A stretch of DNA of 64,000 nt from Brachionus manjavacas (GCA_019054805.1 JAHQIY010000001.1:10802501-10866500), one strand, 5' to 3'; positions 36,277 to 47,725 are shown, counted from the first letter of the stretch. Program-made: numbers and translations. Notes: generated by a model from the letters alone, not told the origin.

Positions 36277-39200
36277 ATGCTTTCAACAAAAGCAATAATT
36301 TTCGTTTTAATTTTTGGATTCATTAAAATTGATTTTATCTCTTCTCAACAATTATGTAGAAGCAGATATGCTCCATATTACAATGGAACATGTATGAACA
36401 TAAATACTTGCAAAGGAGCCATCTTGGCCAATCTTTGTCCGGACCAACCGGGCAATATAATGTGTTGTATACCGGAAACTAGTTCCAATCCTGTGCAGAA
36501 TTTTGTTTCTGAATCGGAATTAAATTCAGTAATAGGTTTCTTGAATACTCGCTTGAGACATATTGCCAAGATAATAATGCGTCCTACAAGTAATCCAACT
36601 TGCCATCAAAAATCTGCTTTTCTCAGCCAGTTGTTACATGAAAGTGCAAATTTTATTCTCACAGAAGAGACAGGTCCTGATAGCTACTTTGATATGTATG
36701 AGCCAAATACTAACACAGGTCAAGAAATTGGCAATACTCAACCAGGAGATGGTAATAAAAATCAATTATTTTTTATTAAATTAATAACAAAAAATTTATT
36801 AAAATAAAGGAATGAAATATAGAGGTCGAGGATTTATTCATTTGACTGGACGATATAATTACCGAATAGCAGGTCAATACCTCGGTTTAGATCTAGAAAA
36901 CAGTCCGGAAATGGCCGCTTTTCCATCTGTTGCGGCAGAAATAGCTGTTTTCTATTTTGCAAATTTAAGAGGATATGATTTAAATCAATTAGCGGACGGA
37001 ACATTTTATGGATATTCAATGTTAACTTTTTTAATAAATAAAGGTTTAAAAGACATGGATAAGCGAGTTAATATTTTAGAAAAATTTTTGACTTTGTATA
37101 ATTGTGGTCAGCTCTTGAAAGGTAAAGGAGAGGAATGCTCTTTAAATGGACAAAAAGGTTTTTGTAAACCTCTTTGCACTTCGGGATTAGAGAAAAGTTA
37201 TTGTGGATGCAATGGAAATAGTCAAAGATCTATTGAATGTAAAAATCCATTAGGTGGCCAAGCTCCATCAAACATTCAATGTTGCATTGAAAATTGTGCT
37301 AACGAAATGGATCTAACATTTGTTCTTGACTCTTCAGGAAGTATTAGTCGATCAGATTTCCAGAAAAGTTTACTGTTCACGCGCAATATTGTGGATAATT
37401 TGGAAATTGGTGAAAATAAGACACGGGTTGGAATAATAAATTTTTCTTCGTATGTTCAAAAAGTTACACAATTGAATTCAATATTTTCAAAGAGTCAATT
37501 ATTATCGACAATTTCCGCTATTGGTAAGATAAATTCCGGCACTAATACTGGAGAAGCACTTAAACAAACACAGAATATTTACAGATTTGAAAACGGAGCT
37601 AGAAATTCAAGCCAAGGTAAGTTAAAAATAAATTAAATAAATGAAATGAAAAAAATAATAAATATATTTTTTTAATTGACATTCATTATTTTTTTCAAAA
37701 AGAAAATAATTTACGATTAAATCTAATAAAAGTTGCAAATTTTTTTTTTGAAACATAGTAAAATGAACTTAAAATATTTTTATACTTTTATCAAATTAAA
37801 ATTTATACTCAAATATTCAAAAAGGCTCAAAAATTTAGAAATTATTTTGAAATAATCGTAATTTCCTTCTTTTTGTCAAACTTTAACGATCAAGAAATTC
37901 TGAAATCTTTAGTGAAGTCCAATTTTGCAATTATAATATTTATTATTTTTATTAGCATTTAAAAAAATTTTTTAATTCTAAAATCTTAATATTTTTTTTT
38001 CAAATCTCAACAATATTTAGACCTAATTTCAATTTTTCTCTTTTTTTCCGTCACTCGGTACATTCTAAAACAGGTTTTGAAAATCATTTAAAAATAAAGT
38101 TTAAGCTTTTTTACACAAAAAAACAAGTAAAAAAATTATATAAAAAATATTTATATTCAATTTGAAAATTTTTATATCTCATTTACTACTTTACTGTTTT
38201 TTATTTTCAATTTTGTAAATATCTTGAAAACCTTGGAGACAATAAGTGTAAAAATAAGGATTAAAAACTCCAGAAGATTGTAAAAGTGTCGTGGTTAAAT
38301 TTGTCAATTTTTGATTTTTTGAAAAAAAAATTAAAGCTTAATTATAACCAATTTTTAATGAATGATTAAAATCGATGGAAAACTTGAATAAAATACCTCA
38401 AGTAATTATCTTATCAATTCCTCTTATTTTTCAGAACCCATCATTACTTGAATATTAAAAGTCTATTATTTCTTTTTTCAATTAATCTTTTTTAATTTTA
38501 TATTTTAATTTATTTTATCTTTTGATCTGAAGGAACATTAAAATTTATTTGTTCGAAACTGAAAATAAAATTTGGTAAAAGAATCTAATAATAAGAATAA
38601 TAAGTAATTTTTAGAATGTCAAGTTGAGCAAGTATTTAAAAAAATTATGAAATGAAAGTATTTTTATTGTCATTTTAGTTAATTTGTCGTCAATTAAAAA
38701 ATTTTAGTCATTTTTTTGTACTTTGTGATAAATAGGTGTTCATTTTTAAAAAAAAAGTGTCAATATAGAATTCATTCTGACAGTTTATTATTAGTTAAAA
38801 ACTGTAGATTGTTAAAAATGCTTTTAATATTTAATCTTAATAAAAGGGGAATTTAATTTAATATTTGGTTTAGAAAATTTGGAGTATTTTACTCAAATTT
38901 TAGGGCAATCGAAAAAAATATTTGATTTCTAATTTTTTAAAGGAATAAGCAAGATTGTTTTGGTTTTAACAGATGGGGCAAGTAATGGTGCTGTTCGACC
39001 GGAGCCAGTAGCAGCTACCTTAAAATCAATGGGAATTACCATTATTTCAATTGGCGTAGGGTCTAACTTAAATTTAAGAGAACTGAACGGAATCTCATCA
39101 CCAGGGCGTACATATTTAATTGATAGTTTTTCGAATGTGTTGGCATTGTTTAATGAAATTAAACAAACGTCTTGTCTAGTTCCAGCCAATATACCGGCTT

Positions 39201-39868
39201 TAACAGCACCAATATCAATTGGCAGAGAAGAAATAAAATACTTTTCCTATCAAATAACAGATCCGAATACAAAAACTATAAAAATTTTATTAAACATAAT
39301 TTTTGGATCAGTTAGATTATTTTTGTCATTTACAAATCAAAATCCAAATGATTTCAAAACAGTTGATAAACAAATGATTTCAAAAAGACAGATAAGAAAT
39401 TCGGCTTCGAATACTGTTCTAAGAACACTACAAGTTCCTACAAACAACACCAACAACCAAACCGTTCTTTATTTGGGAGTAAAAGGATTAGTGGAATCAA
39501 ATTCATTTGTAATCCAAATTAATGAATCACTTTTTATTGAATTCGAAAATATAGATGACAAAATTTGTGAACACTATCTTAATTCGGGAGTCAAATGTGA
39601 TTCGGGTGCTTATATTAGCAACATGAAATTCAGTGAATTTTGCCGCAAGTTATGCAATGACTCGGCTCAAACTTCGACCACTGCCACTACGACTTCAACC
39701 ACATTCGTTACCACAACTAAAACAGAAACACAGAGCATATGCATAAACTACAATGATGTTTTGTGCAATTATTTTGTCAAATCCTTCGATTTGTGTAATC
39801 TAAATTCTTTTATTAGTGCCATACCTTTCAGAGTGTATTGCTGCGATGCATGCAAATCAAAAAATTAA
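36277..39868 (+). CDS. Secreted GH19-like hydrolase with von Willebrand A and ShK-like domains
   Basis: Three exons, 36277-36751, 36810-37616 and 38943-39868, join in phase to about 735 residues; intron 2 is 1.3 kb. A signal peptide covers about residues 1-23. A small Cys domain follows (TCMNINTCKG, LCPDQPGNIMCC). The GH19 (chitinase/lysozyme-like) domain follows: catalytic Glu122 in LLHESANF, TEETGPDSYFDMY, and GDGMKYRGRGFIHLTGRYNY across intron 1. GH19 enzymes cut beta-1,4-linked GlcNAc polymers (chitin or peptidoglycan). A second Cys-rich module ends at NIQCCIENC. A von Willebrand A domain starts near residue 326 with an intact MIDAS DSSGS (332-336) and LVLTDGASN. A beta-rich region and two ShK-like modules with a Thr-rich linker close the protein. 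There is no membrane anchor. The last 109 residues are shared with the gene at 43030-46077. Confidence 0.83.
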
Positions 39869-39926
39869 ATAGAATTAACTTGAAGTGAAATTTGGTTCAC
39901 AAATAAATAAAAAATTTTAACAGCAT
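39540..39926 (+). repeat. 387-bp duplicated 3' gene end, copy 1
   Basis: Covers the last 109 codons of the GH19/vWA gene, the stop and 58 bases of 3' UTR. I read no difference from 45749-46135. Beyond 39926 a weaker match (two differences) continues to about 39970 and then stops. Confidence 0.93.
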
Positions 39927-39968
39927 TAATTTTGCTAAAATTTCACACTTAATGCAATAATCTAAATT

Positions 39969-40224
39969 TTGAAAATTTTTCAGCATTTTTAACTAGAACT
40001 GTACTCAAATTCTTTACAGGTGTCAATTTAGATTGTTAAAAATTTGTTTTTTATTTTGTTCTTCCAACATAATACTTTTTGATATATTAACTGATTAAAT
40101 CGAATTTTCTATTTTTAATATTTTCTATTCTTTAATATTTTTAATAAATAGCAAAAAAGACTAAAAAGTTAATAAGAAAATGAATCAGTTTGAAAACTCT
40201 TTTTGTGTGTAATTTTTAATTATT

Positions 40225-40256
<32 letters not shown>

Positions 40257-40324
40257 CAAATCAACTATTTTAATTTGCTGATGCTTTACTCGAGTTTTTT
40301 TTATGCTGTTATTTTAAATCGATT
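39969..40324. other. Spacer with (AAT)n tract
   Basis: AT-rich DNA. A run of about ten AAT units at 40227-40257 lies just downstream (minus strand) of the reverse-transcriptase remnant and is probably the microsatellite tail of that element. Confidence 0.5.
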
Positions 40325-40945
40325 GATTGATGTTTATTGACTACTGGCTTAGGTATCGAATTCCAAGTCGGTAACGTTCTGTTTGTGAAGAAGTACTCAC
40401 TTACCGGACAGTTTCGCATGAGTTGCCGTTGAAATCTTTGATTGTGATCTCTGATTCCGTTTGCTGGGCCATCTGTGCTGATTGAATTGGTGAATACGTT
40501 TGGGTGGTACCAATTAATTGTGTTGAGCTATTTTTTAAATTTGTAATATTGCGACACTTTGTCTCTTATTCTTCTGTTAGTGATGTGAGTCAAATTATCA
40601 CGAGCCTATTTTTGATGATAAAATTTTAAAGATGGAGCTAGAATATTTTTAGCGTTTCTAGTGTTTTTTTTGCATGCTGTATTCGTAAAGTTGATTTTTT
40701 CCCGATGTTCATGACCATGCATTTTTCATTATTGAATTTCATTTTCCAAGTAGCGGCACAATTGGCTGCTTTATCCAAGTCTGATTGAAGATTATGGCAG
40801 TCGGCTGTGTTCTTTATTACAGCTAAAAGTTTCGTGTCTTCAGCATACAATTTGCAAAATTTTTCAAATAGTTCTAGCTAATCGTTTATGAACAATAAAA
40901 AGGGAAGCGGTCCCAGTATGGATCCTTGTGGTATTCATGATAAAA
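40325..40945 (-). pseudogene. Non-LTR retrotransposon reverse-transcriptase remnant
   Basis: On the minus strand: IPQGSILGPLPFLLFIND, a stop, then FCKLYAEDTKLLAVIKN with LQSDLDKAANCAATWKMKFN and KCMVMNIGKK, then after further decay ARDNLTHITNRRIRDKVS and TNRTLPTWNSIPKPVV. These are the palm, thumb and C-terminal blocks of CR1/jockey-type LINE reverse transcriptase. The catalytic YADD box is YAED here, the palm block has a stop (TGA) in place of the Gly before IPQG, and more stops follow, so it is dead. The (ATT)n tail downstream fits the same class. Confidence 0.8.
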
Positions 40946-43029
40946 CATCTTTCCATGACGATGCTCCAGCGGTTTCTCAAGAGGCATCGGAATATTTAGA
41001 TTATTTACATTTGAGCTTATTTTTTGAATTTTAAGCTTTTCATTTATTCAATTCAATCAAAAAATTTAAATAGTGTGACTTAAAAAAAAATTTGAAAAGC
41101 GGTTTTTTTCTAATTAAAAGATTTTTGAATTTACAACGAAAAAAGACTTGCCATCAAATTTTTTTTATGCTTCAAAAATTTAGAAAACGAGAAAAAAAAT
41201 TGAAAACGGAATGATTAATAAAATTGAGTCTTTATTAAAAAATTTCAATTGTCCATTTTAAATTTTTTTTTAAATTAATAGAGTTATATCAATGTGTTAA
41301 TATAATTTATTGATTAAATAAAGAGACATTTTTTAAACAATTTTTGGAATGAATCTTCTTCGTTTTCTTCTTCAGAATCAGAATTTTCATTATTGCTGCT
41401 TTCTTCGCATCTTTTTAATGCTAATGTATCCTTTTCAATTTCCTAAACATCGCTCGAGGTATTAATATATAATTCTAGATTATCTCCAAATTCAAAATTA
41501 CAACATTTTTTTATATAATTTGTTTAAATTTTAAATTTTTATGTTTGTTTTTTTTTCTAATATTCATAATATTTTTTAGAGTGTTATTTGTCAAAAAATT
41601 CAACTTTTTGAAATAAATGTTTAATTTTTATGATCAGAATCAGCTTCGTTCTAAAAAATTTCAAAAATAAAAAAATTAAGTTAGCTATTTCATATTTTAA
41701 CATTAATTCTACATCATTTTAACATTTATTATTTAATAAGTATTTAGATATCTATCTATTTTCTAAAACTTTCTAGGAGTTAATAAATTGAAATAAAAAT
41801 TAAATTCAATGATTCAAAATTGTATCAAATTAGCAATATTTTACATCATCACTTTTCCCATCTGTCTGAGCTTATTTTAATTTTGAAAATTTGATTTAGA
41901 TATTAATTTGATTATGTGAGTTTAAAAATGGCAATTTAAAGTTCAAAATCATGTCCATATGAAAATTTAATAAATAAGCCTTTGAATTTAAACATTAAAT
42001 GTTTTATCTTTTAAATAAAAAAACAAATTCTGATTTCATTATGTAAAAAGAATTATTTTAAAACTTTGAAGACAAATTAAAAATCAACAAAAAGACGTCA
42101 ATTTTAATAAAAAAATTAAAACATCTAGAAACCAAATTATAGCTCTTGCAAAGGTTTTAAATTTAATTTCAATTTTAATAATTGATTAAAGCGAAACAGA
42201 TTTAAATTTTGTATTGCAAAAAATCAAAATATTGATAAATATTCAATTTTTTATTTAAAACTTTTTATTTTTTCTGATCTTATGAATTAAACAAAAGGTT
42301 TTTAATAAATTAAAATTTTTTACTTTTAAAAAATCCATAAAAAATGTTTTTTATTTAAATTTAAACTTGAAATTTTGATTTGAAATAAAAATTTGATCAT
42401 AAACTTCAATTTGCCTTAAACCAAAAGATTTGGAATTTCAATTTTTTCCAGCAAAAAAACGCTGTAGAAACTACAGTAACAAAATTAGATTTAATGTAAT
42501 TTCGTTCGTTTGTCAGTTTTAAACAGCAAAGAAAACATTAAATTTCGTTTAAAAAAATCCTTTCAAATGAAAAATATAACGAAATTAAATTTTGCTTTTG
42601 CTTTTTCAAAATTTAACAAAAAAATGAAATTACAATCAAAAAAATTACATAGCTTGTTTTGATAAGCTTTAAGAATATAAATTTCTTGAAAATTAAATAC
42701 AAGATTTACATTTTAATTTTTTATTTTTAAAATCTAAATGATTTGATTTTTTTTTATTCTAAAGAAGTAAAAACAAGATCTGTTATTTTAAAAATATGAC
42801 AGCAAAAATAGCTTTACAGCTAAATTTCTTTTTCGTCATTAGATTAGTTTTTTGAGCAATTATCAATGATTAGAAAATTCTCTTTTACTAAACATTAACA
42901 GAAAATAAAAAGAATTAAAAATTTTGTTTCAAATCAAATCTTTTTAAAGTCGAATACTAAAACCACAATGATCTAAAAAATTTTGAATTAAAAAAATTCA
43001 AAAATACTTTATTTTTTTTTAGAATAAAA
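40946..43029. other. Intergenic, AT-rich
   Basis: Apart from the fragment at 41314-41500 no gene is seen. Immediately before the next gene is a strong acceptor-like tract (long T run then ag at 43021-43022), eight bases ahead of its ATG. Confidence 0.4.
41314..41500 (-). pseudogene. Acidic C-terminal protein fragment, one in-frame stop
   Basis: The minus strand reads NFEFGDNLELYINTSSDV, a TAG, then EIEKDTLALKRCEESS, an acidic stretch NSDSEEENEEDS and FQKLFKKCLFI before a TAA. The TAG is also part of a possible acceptor (gatgtttag), so the right half could be an intact last exon. No further exon was found. It resembles the acidic tails of transposase-derived proteins but cannot be assigned. 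Confidence 0.3.
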
Positions 43030-46000
43030 ATGAATGTAAGTTTTTTTATAATTTTAATTTTGGTCAACTATTTGGATTCAACACTGGATATTATCTATCC
43101 TTTCGGAAGAGAAATCGGAGATGATTTAATGTTTAAAAATGATGATGGATTTTTAGGTCCTTTAAATATAGCCACTGAGTTTCCATTTTTTAATAAGAGC
43201 TTTTCTTCCCTATTTATAAATACCAATGGTTTGATTTCTTTTAACAATGGTATACGTTCTTATACCCCAAGACCATTTCCACTTAATGGCGTAATTGGTG
43301 TTGCACCGTTTTGGAATGATATTGATACCAGAAAAGGGGGAGATATCTTCTATCGTACAGTTGTTGACTTGAACACATTAAATCAAATAGGTTCTGATAT
43401 AAGAAGCTCATTTAACGCTTTTGCAAACTTCAGGCCATCATGGGCTTTGATTGTAACTTGGTTTCAAGTTGCTCAATACTCACAATCGACAAACTTTCCA
43501 AACAATACATTTCAAGCATTAATTACCACAAATGGAAGACATTCGTTTACAATTTTCAACTATCATAAACTAGATTGGTCAAGATCAAGAAATGTGGCTG
43601 AACATGCTCAAGTTGGATTCAATGCTGGCGATGGAATTGTCCATTTTTCTCTGGATAAGTCATTTACGCCCAATATAACAAAAATAGTATTTGAGTCAAA
43701 TGTAAATAAACCAGGTAGATGGATATTTAGAATTGATGACACAAAAATAGAAGAGGGCGGTTGTAATACTCAAGGCTATGTGCTTCTTAGTCCATTTGTG
43801 GTCTATTTTTTAGGTGGCGAAGAAATATTAGTCACTGGGCCATGTTTTAAAATTGGCCAAGATGTGGCCAAAATAGCTATTGATTCGTATAGCGAAATTG
43901 AATGTCAAATATTAGATCCAAATAGCTGCAAATTTAGAACACCATTATTTAAAAATATTGGAAGAGTTCCTCTAGTACTAAAAGTAAATGATAATCAAAC
44001 ATTCAATGCGAATGTTTTTGTTAAAGATGAATCAATTGTATCTAAAATAGATGGTCTAAAGCCTTTCTTTTTTAGAGCAAATGAGTCAGATGAAGAATTG
44101 AGTTTAGAATGGTACAGTGAAAAAACAAATCAAAAATATGATATTTATGTAATTAGAATTTCAGAAAATGGCAGCGAATCAGTAAAATTAATTCTATCTA
44201 ATCTAGTGCAAAACTCTACTTCATTCAAATCGTCTCTATTGTTTTTTGACAATTCATCAAATACAATTGAAAATTGTTATTTAGCTATTGGAATTAAAAA
44301 AAACATTAATCAACAAATTGAATTAAAAAACTATTTATTTATCTACAATTTTTTTGTTTTAAACACAAACTTAGTTGAAAATAGAAATAGGAAACCAAGA
44401 TTGGGTTCTTTTTTTGACTCATTATGCGAAAATTGGGCCTCAGATCAACCAGACCCGACACCTTATTTACAGGGATTGCCTCCATGTTGGCCAGTTCTTC
44501 CATCAGCTGTCAATGTTCCTGAATCGTTTGGGGATTTCATTCAAGATAAAGCATGTAATCCGTCCAGACCTAAAGGATGTTCTTCTTTTCATCCTGGCTC
44601 CAATGTGTGCTACAGATCCCAGTCAAGTTTTTCACTAAATTCATTCACAGCTGGACAACAGTGTTGCTATGATAACCAAAACAATCTAATAATTGGACCA
44701 CCTGGTGGTGGTACTCTTGACATGGCACATTCGGAAGAAAAACCGATAGCTCACTTTTTTGAAGATGTCGTTCCATATTTTTACTGCTGCAAATTTTCGG
44801 ATAATTGTGATAAATATTATGAAAAAAGACCATCAGATGACGGAAGTCGTTGGACCCCTCCTGCTCCTGCGGGTGGTTCAGGTGACCCCCATTTCACTAC
44901 TTTTGACGGAGTAGAATACACATTCAATGGACTTGGTGAATACACATTATTTGAAATAAATGAAATTAATTTTACTTGTCAAATAAGATCTTCTACCTTG
45001 AAAGTGAATAGTTCAGCTAAATCAGATGGTACTGTTTTCAGAGCGGTTGCAATTAAAGGAGACTCTAGTACTGATTCAATACAAATAGAGCTCGATTTGG
45101 CAAATAATGTTTTGATTTATATAAATGGAATTTTGGTAGATTTGACAAATGAATACATAAATTTAAATCAATTGACTCTAAAATTAAATGATGCAACCAA
45201 CATTGAGCTAACTTATTCGAAAGGAATAAATTTTCAGATTTTGTTGACACCTAAAAAAAATGCCTTTCTAATTTTTTGTTCTATTGATATCAAATATAGA
45301 AATAAAACTCGCGGTTTGTTGGGAAATTTTAATGGAATAAAAAGTGATGATTTTAGACTACCTAATGGAGTTGTTCTCAATTTGAATAAAAATGAAGATA
45401 GAAATATATTTGAAAATTTTGGACAAAAATGGCTAGTGAATAGTGTGACAAGTGTATTTACCTATCAGCAAGGATTTCAACACACTGATTTTGTAGATTT
45501 GAGCTACACACCGAAGTTTATTCAAGATGGAATTGTATTTGCCAATTCAAGTTTGGAAATTTTGGCAAAAGAAAAATGTGGAGAGAACAAAAAATGTTTG
45601 TATGATGTGAGTGTAACCTCGGACATCGAAGTTGGAATTTTGAATGTAAATTTTGATAATAAAATAGAATTATTTCAACAAGATTTAGTAAATATCAGCC
45701 AAGCCTTGGAATCAATTAAAAGTCTAAGCACTACAATAAGCACAACTAAATTCGAAAATATAGATGACAAAATTTGTGAACACTATCTTAATTCGGGAGT
45801 CAAATGTGATTCGGGTGCTTATATTAGCAACATGAAATTCAGTGAATTTTGCCGCAAGTTATGCAATGACTCGGCTCAAACTTCGACCACTGCCACTACG
45901 ACTTCAACCACATTCGTTACCACAACTAAAACAGAAACACAGAGCATATGCATAAACTACAATGATGTTTTGTGCAATTATTTTGTCAAATCCTTCGATT

Positions 46001-46077
46001 TGTGTAATCTAAATTCTTTTATTAGTGCCATACCTTTCAGAGTGTATTGCTGCGATGCATGCAAATCAAAAAATTAA
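43030..46077 (+). CDS. Secreted NIDO-AMOP-VWD protein with ShK-like tail
   Basis: A single coding exon of 1015 residues. Residues 1-20 form a signal peptide. The NIDO domain runs from about 90 to 240 (IGVAPFWNDID, then AQVGFNAGDGIVHFSL). An IPT-like region (GGEEILVTGPCF) follows. The AMOP domain is at about 465-600 (CENWASDQPDPTPY, then QQCCYDNQNNLIIGPPGGGT). The VWD domain is at about 615-780 (SGDPHFTTFDGVEYTFNGLG, then RGLLGNFNG). This order is that of Mesh/SUSD2/MUC4-type proteins, which are membrane-anchored adhesion or mucin-like molecules. Here the usual sushi domain and transmembrane helix are absent; the protein ends in two ShK-like Cys modules around a Thr-rich linker, so it is probably secreted. 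The 3' end is identical to the GH19/vWA gene. A 5' UTR splice acceptor seems to lie just before the ATG. Confidence 0.9.
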   Translation: MNVSFFIILILVNYLDSTLDIIYPFGREIGDDLMFKNDDGFLGPLNIATEFPFFNKSFSSLFINTNGLISFNNGIRSYTPRPFPLNGVIGVAPFWNDIDTRKGGDIFYRTVVDLNTLNQIGSDIRSSFNAFANFRPSWALIVTWFQVAQYSQSTNFPNNTFQALITTNGRHSFTIFNYHKLDWSRSRNVAEHAQVGFNAGDGIVHFSLDKSFTPNITKIVFESNVNKPGRWIFRIDDTKIEEGGCNTQGYVLLSPFVVYFLGGEEILVTGPCFKIGQDVAKIAIDSYSEIECQILDPNSCKFRTPLFKNIGRVPLVLKVNDNQTFNANVFVKDESIVSKIDGLKPFFFRANESDEELSLEWYSEKTNQKYDIYVIRISENGSESVKLILSNLVQNSTSFKSSLLFFDNSSNTIENCYLAIGIKKNINQQIELKNYLFIYNFFVLNTNLVENRNRKPRLGSFFDSLCENWASDQPDPTPYLQGLPPCWPVLPSAVNVPESFGDFIQDKACNPSRPKGCSSFHPGSNVCYRSQSSFSLNSFTAGQQCCYDNQNNLIIGPPGGGTLDMAHSEEKPIAHFFEDVVPYFYCCKFSDNCDKYYEKRPSDDGSRWTPPAPAGGSGDPHFTTFDGVEYTFNGLGEYTLFEINEINFTCQIRSSTLKVNSSAKSDGTVFRAVAIKGDSSTDSIQIELDLANNVLIYINGILVDLTNEYINLNQLTLKLNDATNIELTYSKGINFQILLTPKKNAFLIFCSIDIKYRNKTRGLLGNFNGIKSDDFRLPNGVVLNLNKNEDRNIFENFGQKWLVNSVTSVFTYQQGFQHTDFVDLSYTPKFIQDGIVFANSSLEILAKEKCGENKKCLYDVSVTSDIEVGILNVNFDNKIELFQQDLVNISQALESIKSLSTTISTTKFENIDDKICEHYLNSGVKCDSGAYISNMKFSEFCRKLCNDSAQTSTTATTTSTTFVTTTKTETQSICINYNDVLCNYFVKSFDLCNLNSFISAIPFRVYCCDACKSKN

Positions 46078-46135
46078 ATAGAATTAACTTGAAGTGAAAT
46101 TTGGTTCACAAATAAATAAAAAATTTTAACAGCAT
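45749..46135 (+). repeat. 387-bp duplicated 3' gene end, copy 2
   Basis: Partner of 39540-39926 at an offset of 6209 bp. Similarity begins inside the Thr/Ser stretch that follows the VWD region of this gene and continues past the stop codon. Confidence 0.93.
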
Positions 46136-47032
46136 AAATTTAGCTAAAATTTCACACTTAATGCAATAATCTGAAATGTTAAGAAACGCTTGATTTTTTA
46201 ATTCTATTTTTTGATGTGAAAAGAAATAAAATGGGCTAAGATTATAATTTTAAGGCATTTTTTTGGCTAAATTCTATATTCTTTTAGATTAAAATTTAAG
46301 TAAGTTCTCGATTGAAATGTCAATCCAATCATTTTTTATTCTAATACGACAAAGACTATTCAAATCGTTCAATTTTTTTAATTGTAATAAAAATATTTTA
46401 TAAATGACTCCCTTTTTTAAAAAAAATATAAATTGAACCTTTTGAAATATTTTAAAAAAATCAAATCTTTTTTGAAACCAAAAAGTCCATTTCATTCTCA
46501 ATTCAAACTTCTAAACGATTTTCTATTTTTCAAACAGGACAAAATAAGAGCCGAAAAGCATCGTATTCTCTGTAGACTTGTTTTCAAGTCACAGGTCTTA
46601 AGTCAAGTCAGGTCAATGACCTAAAATTTTATTTTTTAAAGAAATAAATTTTCTAAATAAACCATAATCTTAAAATTATATTGGTCAGAGTTATCTTGGC
46701 ATTTCTTTTATATTTGATGTAAGGCCTAATTTTCACAGATATGTTGATATTTTCGTATGCTCAATTAAATTGTTTCCATCAATAGATGTGCTAAGGAAGA
46801 TTGGGCCAACAAGTGCCAACGAGCCACTTGATTTATCAGTGTTAGATATTGCATCGTGTTTTCTTCAAAAAAAACATTTTCTTCAAAAAGAGATTTTTTC
46901 TATTTCATGCTAAAATGACTTTTTTTTGCTTAAGGCTAATAAAATACGATTTTAAAATCAAAATAATGCCAAACATTAAATATTGAATTATTATCTTGAC
47001 CCGAAGACAATTCAGATTCTGATCTGATTTGC

Positions 47033-47187
47033 ATTGAAAATTTATGGACTTGGCTCGATAAAGCGATTGCTAAGCAATACCCAAGTCATTTGATAAATTG
47101 AAAGAAATTGTCTAAATTATTCTCAGTTATATTCCAAAAACCAATTTTGAGAATTAAGTTGATTGAATGCCAAATAAAAGTATGAAA
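47033..47187 (+). pseudogene. Tc1/mariner transposase C-terminal remnant
   Basis: The plus frame reads IENLWTWLDKAIAKQYPSHL, a stop, then KKLSKLFSVIFQKPILRIKL and IECQIKV. IENLWSWL followed by a loosely spaced LI is the C-terminal signature of Tc1-type transposases (just before the last catalytic acidic residue region ends). The stop and the missing upstream DDE domain show it is decayed. Confidence 0.65.
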
Positions 47188-47612
47188 AATAAAGCCAGTT
47201 TAACTCGCTTTATTTAGCCCATTTCTTAACTTTTTCACAATTAAAAAATTGAACGATTTGAGTAAGGAGACTAGTCACCAAGTATCCATTTTAAGATTTT
47301 GATTATTTAAAATAATCCTTTAGAGAGAAAATTATTTAATTAATCTTCAGGATTTAAGTTTTAGATCTTATACGATAATTAAATCATTTCAAAAAAATAA
47401 TTCTCCAAGTTTTTCAAAAAATTTGATTTTAGGATCCTTTAATAACAGCGTAAGATCTTATCATAAAATTTCTTTGAAAAATCTTATCCATGAAAGCAAA
47501 ATTTGATCATAAAATATCTTCTAAAAAATGACCATTTTGATCTTTTAAAAACTATACCAAGGATATTTGTCTTAAAGGATTTCAAGAGAAACAACAGAAT
47601 AATATCGATATA

Positions 47613-47725
47613 CTAATAATAATAATATTAATAATAATTTTAATAATAATATATATAAGCTCAAGCAAGACTAGCTTGCGGAGGTCACCTATGGTAGCTC
47701 CTTGCGCATTACACAAAGTAGCTGG
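47613..47725 (-). repeat. TAA-type microsatellite plus LINE-like 3' end
   Basis: An imperfect (AAT)n tract is followed by aagctcaagcaagactagct and ggtcacctatggtagctcc. On the minus strand the unique part precedes the microsatellite, as at a non-LTR retrotransposon 3' end. The parent family is unknown. Confidence 0.35.

Noticed and set aside
46289..46624. Short frames on both strands downstream of the NIDO-AMOP-VWD gene
   Set aside because: Low complexity and overlapping on opposite strands; part of the region resembles repeat sequence.
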